DNA from: Bacteroidales bacterium F22
Lineage (GTDB): Bacteria > Bacteroidota > Bacteroidia > Bacteroidales > Bacteroidaceae
Direction of reading: 5' to 3'
Length of the DNA: 64,000 bases
Assembly (NCBI GenBank): GCA_029541985.1
Contig: CP095414.1
Location: 2,021,001-2,085,000, forward strand
This document shows positions 1 to 9,219 of this stretch, in pieces. The translations under genes and the position numbers were made by a program. The notes beneath the pieces were generated by a model. That model was not told where the DNA came from, ran no database searches, and saw only the letters and a list, made by a program, of their open reading frames with translations. Positions within the stretch are counted from its first letter, which is position 1. Every line of letters starts with the position of its first letter.

Positions 1-1263
1 TATACCCATTCTCCTTGGAGCTGGGTGCCTAGCTTGTATTTTGCTGAGGGATTGCCTTATGCCATCGTCTTACTGCAATCTATTGCGATGTATTCGATGT
101 TGGAACTTTCGAATGCTGAAATCGCCTTCTATACTGGGTGGTTATATCTTCCTTGGGTAATCAAACCTATTTGGGGTCCTCTTGTGGATGTGTTCTTTCA
201 GAAGAGGATCTGTATCGTGGCCATGCAATTGTTTATAGGAGGCGCCTGTGCAGGTGTGGCGTTGCTTTTACCTACTACTTGGCAGATACAAGGTACTTTG
301 GCTTTGTTTTGGCTTATTGCTTTTGCTAGTGCCACCCATGATATTGCTGCAGATGGCATGTATATGCTTGGGTTAGATGAGGGAGACCAAGCTCTTTTCG
401 TGGGTAGCCGTTCTTTGTTTTATCGCTTGGCCATGTTATTCGGACAGGGCGGGGTTTTCTTGTTCGTCGGTATATTATCTGAGCATCTTGATGTGGCCGT
501 CTCTTGGAGTATTGCTTTCTTACTTTTATCTGTGTTTATCCTAGCATTAGGTCTTTATCACCTCAAGATGCTTCCTAAATTAGAGTCTCCTAAGAGGGAA
601 CGCGTCACCGTAGGGGCTGTTCTGAGTGAAACATTTCATGTTTTTTCACTCTATTTTAAGCGTAGAGATATAGGGCTAATCGTGAGTTTCATATTTCTAT
701 TTCGGTTAGGCGAATCGCAATTGACCAAACTAATCATCCCATTTCTTATTAATAGTCGTGAGGTCGGGGGATTAGGACTTTCGGCTGCTAGTTCTGCTTC
801 GCTCTATGGGATTGTTGGGGTCTTTTCTCTTCTTGTAGGAGGAATCTTGGGTGGCGTTTTGATTGCTAAGCAAGGGCTACGTAAGTGGATTATTCCGATG
901 GTGCTTATTCTTAATATTCCTGATTTATTCTATCTTTTTTTAGCATGGATCCAAACAGATAATCTATTTCTTGTAGGGGGTGCTATTTCTTTGGAACAGT
1001 TTGGATATGGGTTCGGTTCTTCTGCTTTTATGATGTATCTTATCATGACGTCTGAGGGTAAGTATCAAACCGCTTTCTATTCGATTGCTACTGGATTGAT
1101 GGCTTTAGGGATGATGCTTCCTGGCATGTTAGCTGGCTATATACAAGAATATCTGGGCTATTCTCTTTTCTTTGTTTGGGTTTTTGTCATGACTATTCCA
1201 GGCTTGGTTCTTGCTTTTCGAATCAGAAATGAAATAGATGTTAATTATGGGAAAAAGTATTGA
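1..1263 (+). CDS. MFS permease, AmpG/MurT-like (5' end cut by window)
   Basis: Polytopic inner membrane transporter of the major facilitator superfamily. The frame is open from base 1 (it reads YTHSPWSW before the GTG at 25) and runs to TGA 1261-1263. The motif PSLYFAEGLPYAIV starts at that GTG. In AmpG-like permeases this motif lies a little inside the protein and follows a PW-W segment, so the true start is left of the window. About 12 hydrophobic helices can be traced, with a basic cytoplasmic loop near window bases 560-660. The next gene is a BadF-type sugar kinase. In Tannerella a permease and a kinase of these kinds (MurT, MurK) take up and phosphorylate N-acetylmuramic acid, which suggests import of cell-wall sugars or muropeptides. 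The substrate is inferred, not seen. Confidence 0.8.
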   Translation, partial: YTHSPWSWVPSLYFAEGLPYAIVLLQSIAMYSMLELSNAEIAFYTGWLYLPWVIKPIWGPLVDVFFQKRICIVAMQLFIGGACAGVALLLPTTWQIQGTLALFWLIAFASATHDIAADGMYMLGLDEGDQALFVGSRSLFYRLAMLFGQGGVFLFVGILSEHLDVAVSWSIAFLLLSVFILALGLYHLKMLPKLESPKRERVTVGAVLSETFHVFSLYFKRRDIGLIVSFIFLFRLGESQLTKLIIPFLINSREVGGLGLSAASSASLYGIVGVFSLLVGGILGGVLIAKQGLRKWIIPMVLILNIPDLFYLFLAWIQTDNLFLVGGAISLEQFGYGFGSSAFMMYLIMTSEGKYQTAFYSIATGLMALGMMLPGMLAGYIQEYLGYSLFFVWVFVMTIPGLVLAFRIRNEIDVNYGKKY

Positions 1264-1342
1264 CTCTCTCCTCTTTATGTAATTTGTATTTGTTACCTTT
1301 GTCATAATATGTTTTGGGCATTAACTGGATCTTTTAAATAAT

Positions 1343-2191
1343 ATGAAACTAATTGCTGATAGCGGTTCAACAACCACTTTATGGAGGGTAATAAAAAACA
1401 ACGGAGAAGTTGCTATGGAAGTAGTGACCAAGGGAATTAATCCCTATTTTCAGACCCGCTTAGAAATTGAGGAAGAAATCCAGTTTCAGTTATTGCCTAA
1501 GTTTCCGTATTATTTTCACATTGATTCTGTCTTCTTTTACGGATCGGGCTGTACGCCAGCTAAGATTCCTTTCATTAAGAATATTCTTGAGGGGTGTTTT
1601 ATTAAGCACATAGAGGTCTCTAGTGATCTCTTAGCTGCTGCTAGAGCTGTCTGTGGTCATAATAAAGGGCTTGTTGCTATATTGGGTACAGGTTCTAATT
1701 CTTGCTACTACAATGGGGATATTGTAGAAGATAATGTGTCCCCTCTCGGATTCATTCTTGGTGATGAGGGTAGTGGCGCTGCACTTGGCAAAGCATTGAT
1801 ATCTCTTCTTTTTAAACAAAGACAATATACTTCTTTGAAGAAAGCTTTCCTTGACGAGATGAATTTTTCAGAGCATCACATCATCGAGTATGTATACAAA
1901 GCTCCTTTCCCAAATCGTTTTTTAGCTTCATTGTCTCCTTTTATCTTGAACCATATGGATCATCCTGCAATATATCAAATGGTTCTAGATGTCTTTCAAT
2001 CATTTATTGATCTCAATCTTAAACAGTATGCTCAGATAGATGAATATCCTATTCATTTTGTCGGGTCGATTGCTTATCATTTTAGAGATTATCTTGAGGA
2101 AGCTCTACGAGCGAGTGGGGTGAAAATGGGGACGATTGTAAAAGACCCAATGGAAGGATTGACGGCTTTCCATTCTAATCAATCTCTCTGA
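1343..2191 (+). CDS. BadF/BadG/BcrA/BcrD-family amino sugar kinase (GlcNAc/MurNAc kinase-like)
   Basis: 282-residue ASKHA-fold kinase-like protein. The phosphate-1 loop is DSGSTTTLW near residue 6, phosphate-2 is AILGTGSNSCYYNG around residues 112-125, and GDEGSGAALGK follows near 140. Relatives phosphorylate N-acetylglucosamine or N-acetylmuramic acid, and one is the MurNAc kinase MurK of Tannerella. The usual family loop is DSGSTKTDW; here K is T and D is L, which may affect activity or specificity. It lies 79 bases after the permease and probably acts with it in peptidoglycan sugar salvage. The ATG at 1343 fits the start of the family fold. No strong terminator follows; the next 390 bases lead into rpsL. 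Confidence 0.82.
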   Translation: MKLIADSGSTTTLWRVIKNNGEVAMEVVTKGINPYFQTRLEIEEEIQFQLLPKFPYYFHIDSVFFYGSGCTPAKIPFIKNILEGCFIKHIEVSSDLLAAARAVCGHNKGLVAILGTGSNSCYYNGDIVEDNVSPLGFILGDEGSGAALGKALISLLFKQRQYTSLKKAFLDEMNFSEHHIIEYVYKAPFPNRFLASLSPFILNHMDHPAIYQMVLDVFQSFIDLNLKQYAQIDEYPIHFVGSIAYHFRDYLEEALRASGVKMGTIVKDPMEGLTAFHSNQSL

Positions 2192-2581
2192 TTAGTCTGA
2201 ATACATTTCTCTTTCTTCTACTATCATTTCTTACTTTTTTTAGACCAATTCTTGTATTGGTTGATTCACTGTTTTCTCTCTTGAACCATTTTGAAATAAT
2301 CTTTCAAGAGTTAGATTTGTGTCAGACTTCAGTTATTAAAAAACAAATAATGCTAATTATTGTCTTTTGTCTGTAAACAAGTATGGTATCTCCATTTATT
2401 ATATCTATCTTTGCACCCCGAAATGTAATGTGAAATAGACCCTAAATACGGGTTTTTGGGTCACAAGCTTATCTCAGATGGATTCATCGGATTGTACCGA
2501 AATGTCCATAGATAGGTCTGTTAAGTGCATTTCTTTTACGATAGAGCAATATATATAATAACAATAATAAAAAAAATTACA
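2192..2581 (+). other. 390-base intergenic region before rpsL
   Basis: No gene is seen. It holds a short hairpin ACCAAT/ATTGGT (2244-2261) and a second stem CTCTTGAA/TTCAAGAG (2278-2285 with 2303-2310) without a following T tract, so neither is a convincing terminator. The -7 element of the ribosomal superoperon is at 2406-2413, followed by an untranslated leader of about 165 bases. Confidence 0.7.
2406..2413 (+). promoter_or_regulatory. -7 box of the rpsL superoperon promoter
   Basis: TATCTTTG matches the Bacteroidetes -7 consensus TAnnTTTG. No good TTTG -33 box is found at 19-21 bases; the nearest TTTG is 36 bases upstream. Expected transcription start is near 2418-2420, giving a leader of about 165 bases before rpsL. 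Confidence 0.6.
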
Positions 2582-2956
2582 ATGCCAACAATTCAACAGC
2601 TCGTAAGAAAGGGTCGTCAAGTTTTGACAGAGAAATCAAAATCTCCTGCACTTGATTCTTGCCCACAGCGTCGTGGTGTGTGTGTACGTGTATACACTAC
2701 AACTCCAAAGAAGCCGAACTCTGCTATGCGTAAAGTAGCTCGTGTCCGTCTATCAAATTCAAAAGAGGTTAACTCTTATATTCCTGGAGAGGGACATAAC
2801 TTGCAGGAACACTCTATCGTTCTTGTTCGTGGTGGTCGTGTGAAAGACCTTCCTGGTGTACGTTATCATATCGTTCGTGGTACTTTGGATACTGCAGGTG
2901 TGGCTAACCGTACACAACGTCGTAGTAAATACGGAACAAAACGTCCTAAGAAATAA
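2582..2956 (+). CDS. rpsL: 30S ribosomal protein S12
   Basis: 124-residue decoding-centre protein. The start is the ATG at 2582 ([12 protein letters not shown]); an in-frame ATG at 2525 would add 19 residues that no S12 has. The streptomycin-determining loop reads [12 protein letters not shown] with both lysines (43 and 44) intact, and VKDLPG holds the aspartate that is methylthiolated in other bacteria. The sequence therefore looks wild-type for streptomycin response. It is the first gene of the superoperon, and no Shine-Dalgarno is visible (A-rich leader). A 125-base spacer separates it from rpsG. Confidence 0.99.
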   Translation: MPTIQQLVRKGRQVLTEKSKSPALDSCPQRRGVCVRVYTTTPKKPNSAMRKVARVRLSNSKEVNSYIPGEGHNLQEHSIVLVRGGRVKDLPGVRYHIVRGTLDTAGVANRTQRRSKYGTKRPKK

Positions 2957-3081
2957 TAATAATACAATATTGTAACTCGTTTTTTGTTTGATGGGTGCAC
3001 AGTTGGTTGAGTAAATGCCGAAATGAGGCGTTGAAGTTCCTAAATAGCAGCCTGATACAATAAAACACTAAAATCAAACAA

Positions 3082-3558
3082 ATGAGAAAAGCTAAACCAA
3101 AAAAACGTGTGATCCTTCCGGATCCAGTTTTTGGAGACCTTAAGGTTTCTAAATTTGTAAATCATTTAATGTATGATGGTAAAAAGAATAAATCTTACGA
3201 GATCTTTTACGCTGCATTGAATATCGTGTCTGAAAAACTTTCTAACGAAGAGAAATCAGCACTAGAAATTTGGAAACAAGCTTTGGAAAATATTACTCCA
3301 CTTGTCGAGGTTAAATCTCGCCGTGTTGGTGGTGCGACATTCCAAGTTCCAACAGAAATTCGCGCTGACCGTAAAGAATCTGTTTCTATGAAGAACCTTA
3401 TTCTTTTCGCTCGTAAACGTGGTGGAAAGACAATGGCCGATAAATTATCAGCTGAAATTATGGATGCTTACAATGAACAAGGTGGAGCATTTAAACGTAA
3501 AGAAGATATGCACCGTATGGCAGAAGCTAACCGTGCGTTTGCTCACTTCAGATTTTAA
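3082..3558 (+). CDS. rpsG: 30S ribosomal protein S7
   Basis: 158-residue primary binder of the 16S 3' major domain. It begins [19 protein letters not shown] and is typical in length. In E. coli, S7 represses its own operon by binding the rpsL-rpsG spacer; the 125-base spacer here is long compared with most gaps in this operon, so similar control is possible. fusA starts 13 bases after the stop. Confidence 0.99.
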   Translation: MRKAKPKKRVILPDPVFGDLKVSKFVNHLMYDGKKNKSYEIFYAALNIVSEKLSNEEKSALEIWKQALENITPLVEVKSRRVGGATFQVPTEIRADRKESVSMKNLILFARKRGGKTMADKLSAEIMDAYNEQGGAFKRKEDMHRMAEANRAFAHFRF

Positions 3559-3571
3559 TACATAGTATTCA

Positions 3572-5692
3572 ATGGCAAAACAGGACTTACATTTGACCCG
3601 AAATATCGGTATCATGGCGCATATCGACGCGGGCAAGACTACGACTTCAGAGCGTATTCTTTATTATACGGGCCTTACACATAAAATTGGTGAGGTTCAC
3701 GATGGTGGAGCTACCATGGATTGGATGGCTCAAGAGCAAGAACGTGGTATTACTATTACTTCTGCTGCAACAACTACTCGTTGGAATTACGATGGGAATC
3801 AATATAAGATTAACTTGATTGATACTCCAGGACACGTTGACTTTACTGCTGAGGTAGAGCGTTCATTGCGTGTATTGGATGGTACAATCGCTACATATGA
3901 TGCTGTTGGTGGTGTAGAGCCTCAATCAGAGACTGTATGGCGTCAAGCTGATAAATATGGTGTTCCACGTATCGGTTATGTAAATAAGATGGACCGCTCT
4001 GGTGCTGATTATTACGAAGTTATCCGCCAAATGAAAGCTGTGTTAGGTGCTAACGCAGTGGCAATCGTTATTCCTATTGGTTCTGAAGAGAATTTCAAAG
4101 GTGTTGTTGATTTGTTTAAAATGAAAGCGATACTATGGCATGACGAAAGTCTAGGTGCTGAATATGATGTACAAGATATTCCTGCTGACCTTCAAGATGA
4201 AGCTGAAGAGTGGCGTGGTAAAATGGTTGAAGCTATCGCAGAACATGATGATGCTTTGATGGAGAAATATTTTGATGATCCAGACAGTATCACTGAGGCT
4301 GAATTGCTAGCTACATTGCGTAAAGCAACTATTGCTATGGAACTTGTTCCTATGCTTTGTGGTTCTTCATTTAAGAATAAGGGTGTGCAAACTCTTCTTG
4401 ACTATACTTGTGCTTTCTTGCCTTCTCCATTGGATGCAGGAACTATTCATGGACATAACGTAGATACAGGTGAATTAACAGAGGAACGTGAACCTTCTGA
4501 GGATTCTCCAACTTCTGCACTTGCATTTAAGATTGCAACTGACCCTTATGTTGGTCGTTTGACTTTCTTCCGTGTTTATTCAGGAGCTATCAAGGCGGGT
4601 TCTTATATTTATAATGTTCGCTCTGGTAAAAAAGAACGTGTTTCTCGTTTGTTCCAGATGCATTCAAATAAACAAAATTCTGTCGAAGTTATTTCTGCAG
4701 GTGATATTGGTGCTGGTGTTGGTTTTAAAGATATTCACACAGGTGATACACTTGCTGATGAAGCACATCCATTGATTCTTGAGTCTATGGACTTCCCAGA
4801 GCCAGTAATTGGAGTAGCTGTAGAACCTAAGACTCAAGCTGACCTTGATAAATTATCTGTTGGTCTAGCTAAGCTTGCTGAAGAGGATCCAACCTTTACC
4901 GTTAAGACTGATGAACAATCAGGACAGACTATTATCTCTGGTATGGGTGAGCTTCACTTGGATATCATTGTTGACCGTCTAAAACGTGAGTTTAAGGTTG
5001 AATGTAACCAAGGTAAACCTCAGGTAAACTACAAAGAGGCTATTACTAAGACTGTAAATCTTCGTGAGACTTACAAGAAACAATCTGGTGGTCGTGGTAA
5101 ATTTGCTGACATCATTGTGAATGTTGGTCCTGTTGATGACGACTTTGATAAAGGTGGCTTGCAGTTCGAAGAGAAAGTAAAAGGTGGTAATATTCCTAAG
5201 GAATTTATTCCTTCTATCGAGAAAGGTTTCCAAACTGCAATGAAGAATGGTATCCTCGCTGGATATCCTCTTGATTCTCTTAAGGTGACTGTACTTGATG
5301 GTTCTTTCCACCCTGTCGATTCAGATCAGTTGTCTTTCGAGATTTGTGGTATTCAAGCATACAAAAATGCATGTGCTAAAGCTGGTCCCGTTTTGATGGA
5401 ACCTATTATGAAATTAGAAGTTGTTACTCCTGAGGAAAGTATGGGTGATGTTATTGGTGACCTCAACAAACGTCGTGGACAGATTGAAGGAATGGAAAAT
5501 AGCCGCTCTGGCGCTCGTATTGTGAAAGCAATCGTTCCATTGTCTGAAATGTTTGGTTACGTGACTGCGTTGCGTACAATTACTTCAGGACGTGCCACAT
5601 CGTCTATGACTTATGATCATCATGCTGCCGTTTCTACTAGTATTGCGAAAGCTGTATTGGAAGATGTAGGTGGACGTGCTGACCTATTATAA
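3572..5692 (+). CDS. fusA: Translation elongation factor G
   Basis: 706-residue GTPase that drives ribosomal translocation. The GTPase motifs are [10 protein letters not shown] (near residue 16), DTPGH (near 88) and NKMD (near 142), followed by domains II to V of normal length. It is cotranscribed with rpsL and rpsG. The EF-Tu gene that follows fusA in E. coli is absent; rpsJ is next, as is usual in Bacteroidetes. A terminator-like hairpin lies just after the stop. Confidence 0.99.
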   Translation: MAKQDLHLTRNIGIMAHIDAGKTTTSERILYYTGLTHKIGEVHDGGATMDWMAQEQERGITITSAATTTRWNYDGNQYKINLIDTPGHVDFTAEVERSLRVLDGTIATYDAVGGVEPQSETVWRQADKYGVPRIGYVNKMDRSGADYYEVIRQMKAVLGANAVAIVIPIGSEENFKGVVDLFKMKAILWHDESLGAEYDVQDIPADLQDEAEEWRGKMVEAIAEHDDALMEKYFDDPDSITEAELLATLRKATIAMELVPMLCGSSFKNKGVQTLLDYTCAFLPSPLDAGTIHGHNVDTGELTEEREPSEDSPTSALAFKIATDPYVGRLTFFRVYSGAIKAGSYIYNVRSGKKERVSRLFQMHSNKQNSVEVISAGDIGAGVGFKDIHTGDTLADEAHPLILESMDFPEPVIGVAVEPKTQADLDKLSVGLAKLAEEDPTFTVKTDEQSGQTIISGMGELHLDIIVDRLKREFKVECNQGKPQVNYKEAITKTVNLRETYKKQSGGRGKFADIIVNVGPVDDDFDKGGLQFEEKVKGGNIPKEFIPSIEKGFQTAMKNGILAGYPLDSLKVTVLDGSFHPVDSDQLSFEICGIQAYKNACAKAGPVLMEPIMKLEVVTPEESMGDVIGDLNKRRGQIEGMENSRSGARIVKAIVPLSEMFGYVTALRTITSGRATSSMTYDHHAAVSTSIAKAVLEDVGGRADLL

Positions 5693-5701
5693 GAGAGATT
5701 G

Positions 5702-5745
5702 GGAAGTGAGTTAGCGAATGACTCTTAGCTCACTTCCATTTTTTA
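5702..5745 (+). terminator. Terminator-like hairpin between fusA and rpsJ
   Basis: GGAAGTGAG at 5702-5710 pairs with CTCACTTCC at 5729-5737 (9 pairs, more inside), followed by ATTTTTTAT. It has the form of an intrinsic terminator inside an otherwise continuous operon, so it is either a partial terminator or an attenuator. Confidence 0.7.
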
Positions 5746-5774
5746 TATATTAATTTTCAATTTAATTTAAAGAC

Positions 5775-6080
5775 ATGAGTCAAAAAATTAGAATCAAGCT
5801 TAAAAGCTACGACCACAACTTGGTAGACAAATCTGCTGACAAGATCGTAAAGACTGTAAAAGCTACTGGTGCTATTGTTAGTGGTCCAATTCCATTGCCA
5901 ACGCACAAACGTATCTTTACTGTAAACCGTTCTACTTTCGTGAACAAGAAATCACGTGAGCAGTTCCAATTATCTTCTTACAAGCGTCTAATCGACATCT
6001 TTAGCTCAACAGCACAAACTGTAGACGCTTTGATGAAGTTAGAGTTGCCTAGTGGAGTAGAAGTAGAAATCAAAGTTTGA
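5775..6080 (+). CDS. rpsJ: 30S ribosomal protein S10
   Basis: 101-residue 30S head protein, also the NusE partner of NusB in rRNA antitermination. The [10 protein letters not shown] segment near residues 44-53 is typical. It opens the S10 part of the superoperon after an 82-base spacer containing a terminator-like hairpin. The boxA-like element in the rRNA leader of this window is the kind of RNA that NusB/S10 binds. Confidence 0.99.
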   Translation: MSQKIRIKLKSYDHNLVDKSADKIVKTVKATGAIVSGPIPLPTHKRIFTVNRSTFVNKKSREQFQLSSYKRLIDIFSSTAQTVDALMKLELPSGVEVEIKV

Positions 6081-6101
6081 TAACATTAAAAAATTACTGA
6101 A

Positions 6102-6719
6102 ATGCCAGGATTATTAGGAAGAAAAATCGGAATGACATCCGTTTTCAGTGCCGATGGTAAAAATGTACCATGCACTGTTATCGAAGCAGGTCCTTGTGTG
6201 GTAACTCAGCTAAAAAATGTTGATTCAGATGGTTATGAAGCAGTGCAATTAGGTTTCCAAGAAAAAAAGGAAAAGCACACTTCTAAACCACTTATGGGTC
6301 ACTTTAAAAGAGCTGGCGTTACTCCAAAGAGACACTTGGCCGAGTTCAAAGGTTTTGAATCAGAATTTAATCTAGGAGATGTAATCTCTGTAGATTTGTT
6401 CGAGGGTACTACATTTGTTGATGTAGTTGGTACCTCAAAGGGTAAAGGATTCCAAGGTGTTGTAAAACGTCATGGTTTCGGTGGTGTAGGTCAAGCTACT
6501 CACGGACAGCATAATCGCCAGCGTAAGCCGGGATCAATTGGTGCTTGTTCTTATCCAGCAAAAGTATTCAAAGGAATGCGCATGGGTGGCCAAATGGGAG
6601 GCGACCGTGTAACAGTTCAAAATTTGAAAGTTTTAAAAGTAATCGCAGAACATAATCTACTTCTCATTAAAGGTAGTGTTCCAGGTTGCAAAGGTTCAAT
6701 CGTATTAATAGAGAAATAA
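6102..6719 (+). CDS. rplC: 50S ribosomal protein L3
   Basis: 205-residue 23S-binding protein whose loop reaches the peptidyl transferase centre. It starts [15 protein letters not shown] and carries [14 protein letters not shown] near residue 163, where a glutamine is methylated in E. coli. The stop TAA shares one base with the rplD ATG (TAATG), which suggests translational coupling. Confidence 0.99.
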   Translation: MPGLLGRKIGMTSVFSADGKNVPCTVIEAGPCVVTQLKNVDSDGYEAVQLGFQEKKEKHTSKPLMGHFKRAGVTPKRHLAEFKGFESEFNLGDVISVDLFEGTTFVDVVGTSKGKGFQGVVKRHGFGGVGQATHGQHNRQRKPGSIGACSYPAKVFKGMRMGGQMGGDRVTVQNLKVLKVIAEHNLLLIKGSVPGCKGSIVLIEK

Positions 6720-7339
6720 TGGAGCTTAACGTATATAACAGAAAAGGTGAAGACACTGGTAGAAAGGTTGCGTTAAACGACTCTGTATTCGGAGTTGAAC
6801 CAAACGACCATGCTATCTACTTAGATGTAAAACAGCATTTGGCGAACCGTCGTCAAGGTACTCACAAAACAAAGGAACGTAGCGAAATTTCTGGTTCTAC
6901 TAGAAAATTGGGTCGCCAAAAAGGTGGCGGTGGCGCTCGTCGTGGTGATATTAAATCTCCACTTCTAAAAGGCGGTGCTCGCGTATTCGGTCCTAAGCCA
7001 CGTGATTATCACTTTAAACTAAACAAGAAGGTGAAGCAATTGGCTCGCCGATCTGCTTTAGCTTACAAATTGCAAAACAAAGAGATTATGGTTATTGAAG
7101 ACTTCAATTTTGAGGCTCCAAAAACCAAGGAATTTACCTCAATGGTAAAAGACCTTAAAATAGCTAACAAAAAGCTACTTTTTGTTTTCGCAGAATCAAA
7201 TAAAAACGTATATTTGTCTGCTCGTAATGTGCAAAAAGCACAGGTACAAACAGTAAGTGGTTTGAACACATATCGTGTGCTCAATACCAATTGCCTTGTT
7301 ATTACCGAGAGCGCACTTGCGGAGATTAATAACTTTTAA
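6719..7339 (+). CDS. rplD: 50S ribosomal protein L4
   Basis: 206-residue protein lining the exit tunnel. The start is the ATG at 6719 that overlaps the rplC stop by one base; an upstream in-frame codon would lie inside rplC. The tunnel loop includes [13 protein letters not shown] near residues 63-75. In E. coli, L4 is the autoregulator of the S10 operon; whether that applies here is not visible. Confidence 0.98.
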   Translation: MELNVYNRKGEDTGRKVALNDSVFGVEPNDHAIYLDVKQHLANRRQGTHKTKERSEISGSTRKLGRQKGGGGARRGDIKSPLLKGGARVFGPKPRDYHFKLNKKVKQLARRSALAYKLQNKEIMVIEDFNFEAPKTKEFTSMVKDLKIANKKLLFVFAESNKNVYLSARNVQKAQVQTVSGLNTYRVLNTNCLVITESALAEINNF

Positions 7340-7344
7340 TTAGT

Positions 7345-7350
7345 AGGAGG
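7345..7350 (+). promoter_or_regulatory. Strong Shine-Dalgarno before rplW
   Basis: AGGAGG lies 8 bases before the rplW ATG. Nearly all other starts in this window lack such a site, as is usual in Bacteroidetes, so this is an exception. Confidence 0.7.
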
Positions 7351-7358
7351 CTTTATAA

Positions 7359-7649
7359 ATGGCAATTATTATTAAACCATTGGTCACAGAAAAAATGACT
7401 GATCTTACAGATAAGCTTAACCGCTTCGGTTTTGTTGTACGCTTTGACGCAAACAAAATTGAGATTAAGAGGGAGATCGAAGCATTTTACAAAGTGACCG
7501 TAGTAGATGTAAATACTATGCGGTATGCGGGTAAGTTGAAGTCCCGTAATACAAAAACAGGTGTTACCAAAGGAAGAACAGCTGCTTTCAAGAAAGCAAT
7601 CGTGACTCTTAAAGATGGTGATACTATCGATTTTTATAGCAATATATAA
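7359..7649 (+). CDS. rplW: 50S ribosomal protein L23
   Basis: 96-residue protein at the tunnel exit that docks trigger factor and SRP. It begins MAIIIKPLVTEKMTDL and is normal in length. It has one of the two strong AGGAGG ribosome sites seen in this operon. rplB follows after 8 bases. Confidence 0.98.
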   Translation: MAIIIKPLVTEKMTDLTDKLNRFGFVVRFDANKIEIKREIEAFYKVTVVDVNTMRYAGKLKSRNTKTGVTKGRTAAFKKAIVTLKDGDTIDFYSNI

Positions 7650-7657
7650 AATAAAAA

Positions 7658-8482
7658 ATGGCAGTACGTAAATTTAAGCCCACAACACCGGGGCAAAGAC
7701 ACAAAATTATTGGTACTTTTGAAGAGATTACTGCACGAGTACCAGAAAAGTCTCTTGTATATGGTAAAAGGACATCTGGCGGTAGAAATAATACCGGTAA
7801 GATGACCGCACGTTATCTTGGTGGTGGTCATCGTAAGATGATCCGAATCATTGACTTCAAGAGAAATAAAGACGGTGTTCCAGCTATTGTGAAAACTATC
7901 GAGTATGATCCAAATAGATCTGCACGTATAGCTTTGTTGCATTATGCTGACGGAGAAAAAAGATACATCATTGCTCCTAATGGTCTACAAGTAGGCGTTA
8001 CTTTGATGTCAGGTACAGAAGCTACTCCAGAAATTGGTAATGCGCTTCCTTTACAGAATATTCCAGTGGGTACTGTGATTCATAATATTGAATTACGTCC
8101 TGGACAAGGGGCAGCTTTTGTTCGTTCTGCTGGTAATTTCGCACAGCTTACTTCTCGTGAAGGACGCTACTGTGTGATTAAGTTGCCTTCAGGTGAGGTT
8201 CGTCAGATCCTAAGTACTTGTAAGGCTACAATCGGTTCTGTAGGTAACTCAGATCATGGACTAGAGTCTTCAGGTAAAGCAGGACGTGCTCGTTGGCAAG
8301 GTCGTCGCCCACATAACCGTGGTGTCGTAATGAACCCTGTTGATCACCCAATGGGTGGTGGAGAAGGACGTCAGTCTGGAGGACATCCACGTTCTCGTAC
8401 TGGTCTTTATGCTAAGGGTCTTAAGACAAGATCTCCTAAAAAGGCCTCAAGTAAGTACATTATTGAGAGAAGAAAGAAGTAA
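7658..8482 (+). CDS. rplB: 50S ribosomal protein L2
   Basis: 274-residue primary 23S rRNA binder needed for subunit joining and peptidyl transfer. The conserved [20 protein letters not shown] segment is present near residue 225, including the key histidine. The basic C-terminal tail ends in ERRKK. Spacing to rpsS is 22 bases. Confidence 0.99.
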   Translation: MAVRKFKPTTPGQRHKIIGTFEEITARVPEKSLVYGKRTSGGRNNTGKMTARYLGGGHRKMIRIIDFKRNKDGVPAIVKTIEYDPNRSARIALLHYADGEKRYIIAPNGLQVGVTLMSGTEATPEIGNALPLQNIPVGTVIHNIELRPGQGAAFVRSAGNFAQLTSREGRYCVIKLPSGEVRQILSTCKATIGSVGNSDHGLESSGKAGRARWQGRRPHNRGVVMNPVDHPMGGGEGRQSGGHPRSRTGLYAKGLKTRSPKKASSKYIIERRKK

Positions 8483-8504
8483 TCTGATAAATTGAAGTAA
8501 AACT

Positions 8505-8771
8505 ATGAGTCGTTCACTAAAAAAAGGTCCATATATAAACGTTAAGCTTGAGAACAAAGTTCTTGCTATGACTGAGTCAGGTAAGAAAAATGTAATCAAG
8601 ACTTGGGCGCGTGCCTCAATGATAAGCCCTGATTTTGTAGGGCATACTATTGCAGTGCATAATGGAAACAAATTTATCCCTGTATATGTCACTGAGAATA
8701 TGGTAGGACACAAGTTAGGTGAATTTTCACCTACTCGTACCTTCCGTGGTCATGGTGGTAATAAGAAATAA
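8505..8771 (+). CDS. rpsS: 30S ribosomal protein S19
   Basis: 88-residue 30S head protein that pairs with S13. It starts [15 protein letters not shown], and [15 protein letters not shown] closes the protein. Length and sequence are typical. rplV follows after 34 bases. Confidence 0.98.
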   Translation: MSRSLKKGPYINVKLENKVLAMTESGKKNVIKTWARASMISPDFVGHTIAVHNGNKFIPVYVTENMVGHKLGEFSPTRTFRGHGGNKK

Positions 8772-8805
8772 TGGGATCTCATTCTAAAAAAATAGAAATT
8801 AAATA

Positions 8806-9216
8806 ATGGGAGCAAGAAAGAAAATATCGGCTGAGAAAAGAAAAGAGGCCCTTAAGACCATGTATTTTGCAAAATTGCAAAATGTTCCTACATCTCCACG
8901 TAAAATGCGCTTAGTTGCGGATTTAATTCGTGGTATGGAGGTGAATAAAGCACTTGCTGTGCTTAAATTCTCTTCAAAAGAGGCCGCTGGTCGTTTGGAG
9001 AAATTACTTCGCTCTGCTATCGCAAACTGGGAAGTTAAAAACGATCGCAAGGCTGAAGATGGTGAATTGTATGTGTCAAAGATCTTCGTTGATAGCGCTG
9101 TAATGCTTAAACGTCTAAGAACTGCGCCACAAGGTAGAGGATATAGAATCCGCAAGCGTTCTAATCATGTAACGCTATTTGTTGATTCTATGAGTAATAA
9201 AGATCAAAATAAATAG
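8806..9216 (+). CDS. rplV: 50S ribosomal protein L22
   Basis: 136-residue protein whose beta-hairpin lines the exit tunnel at the macrolide site. The hairpin region reads [18 protein letters not shown] near residues 103-120. The N terminus has a short basic extension before the conserved core. The gap to rpsC is 3 bases. Confidence 0.98.
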   Translation: MGARKKISAEKRKEALKTMYFAKLQNVPTSPRKMRLVADLIRGMEVNKALAVLKFSSKEAAGRLEKLLRSAIANWEVKNDRKAEDGELYVSKIFVDSAVMLKRLRTAPQGRGYRIRKRSNHVTLFVDSMSNKDQNK

Positions 9217-9219
9217 TAC

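Noticed and set aside
25..1263. GTG at 25 as the start of the MFS permease
   Set aside because: The frame is open to base 1 and upstream residues fit the family, so the gene continues left of the window.
2278..2310. Terminator after the BadF kinase gene
   Set aside because: Stem CTCTTGAA/TTCAAGAG has a 17-base loop and no T tract after it.
2525..2581. Upstream ATG start for rpsL
   Set aside because: It adds 19 residues not found in S12; [11 protein letters not shown] at 2582 is the universal start.
4979..5311. 110-codon minus-strand open frame inside fusA
   Set aside because: Antisense shadow of EF-G codons; low-complexity product with no recognisable domain.
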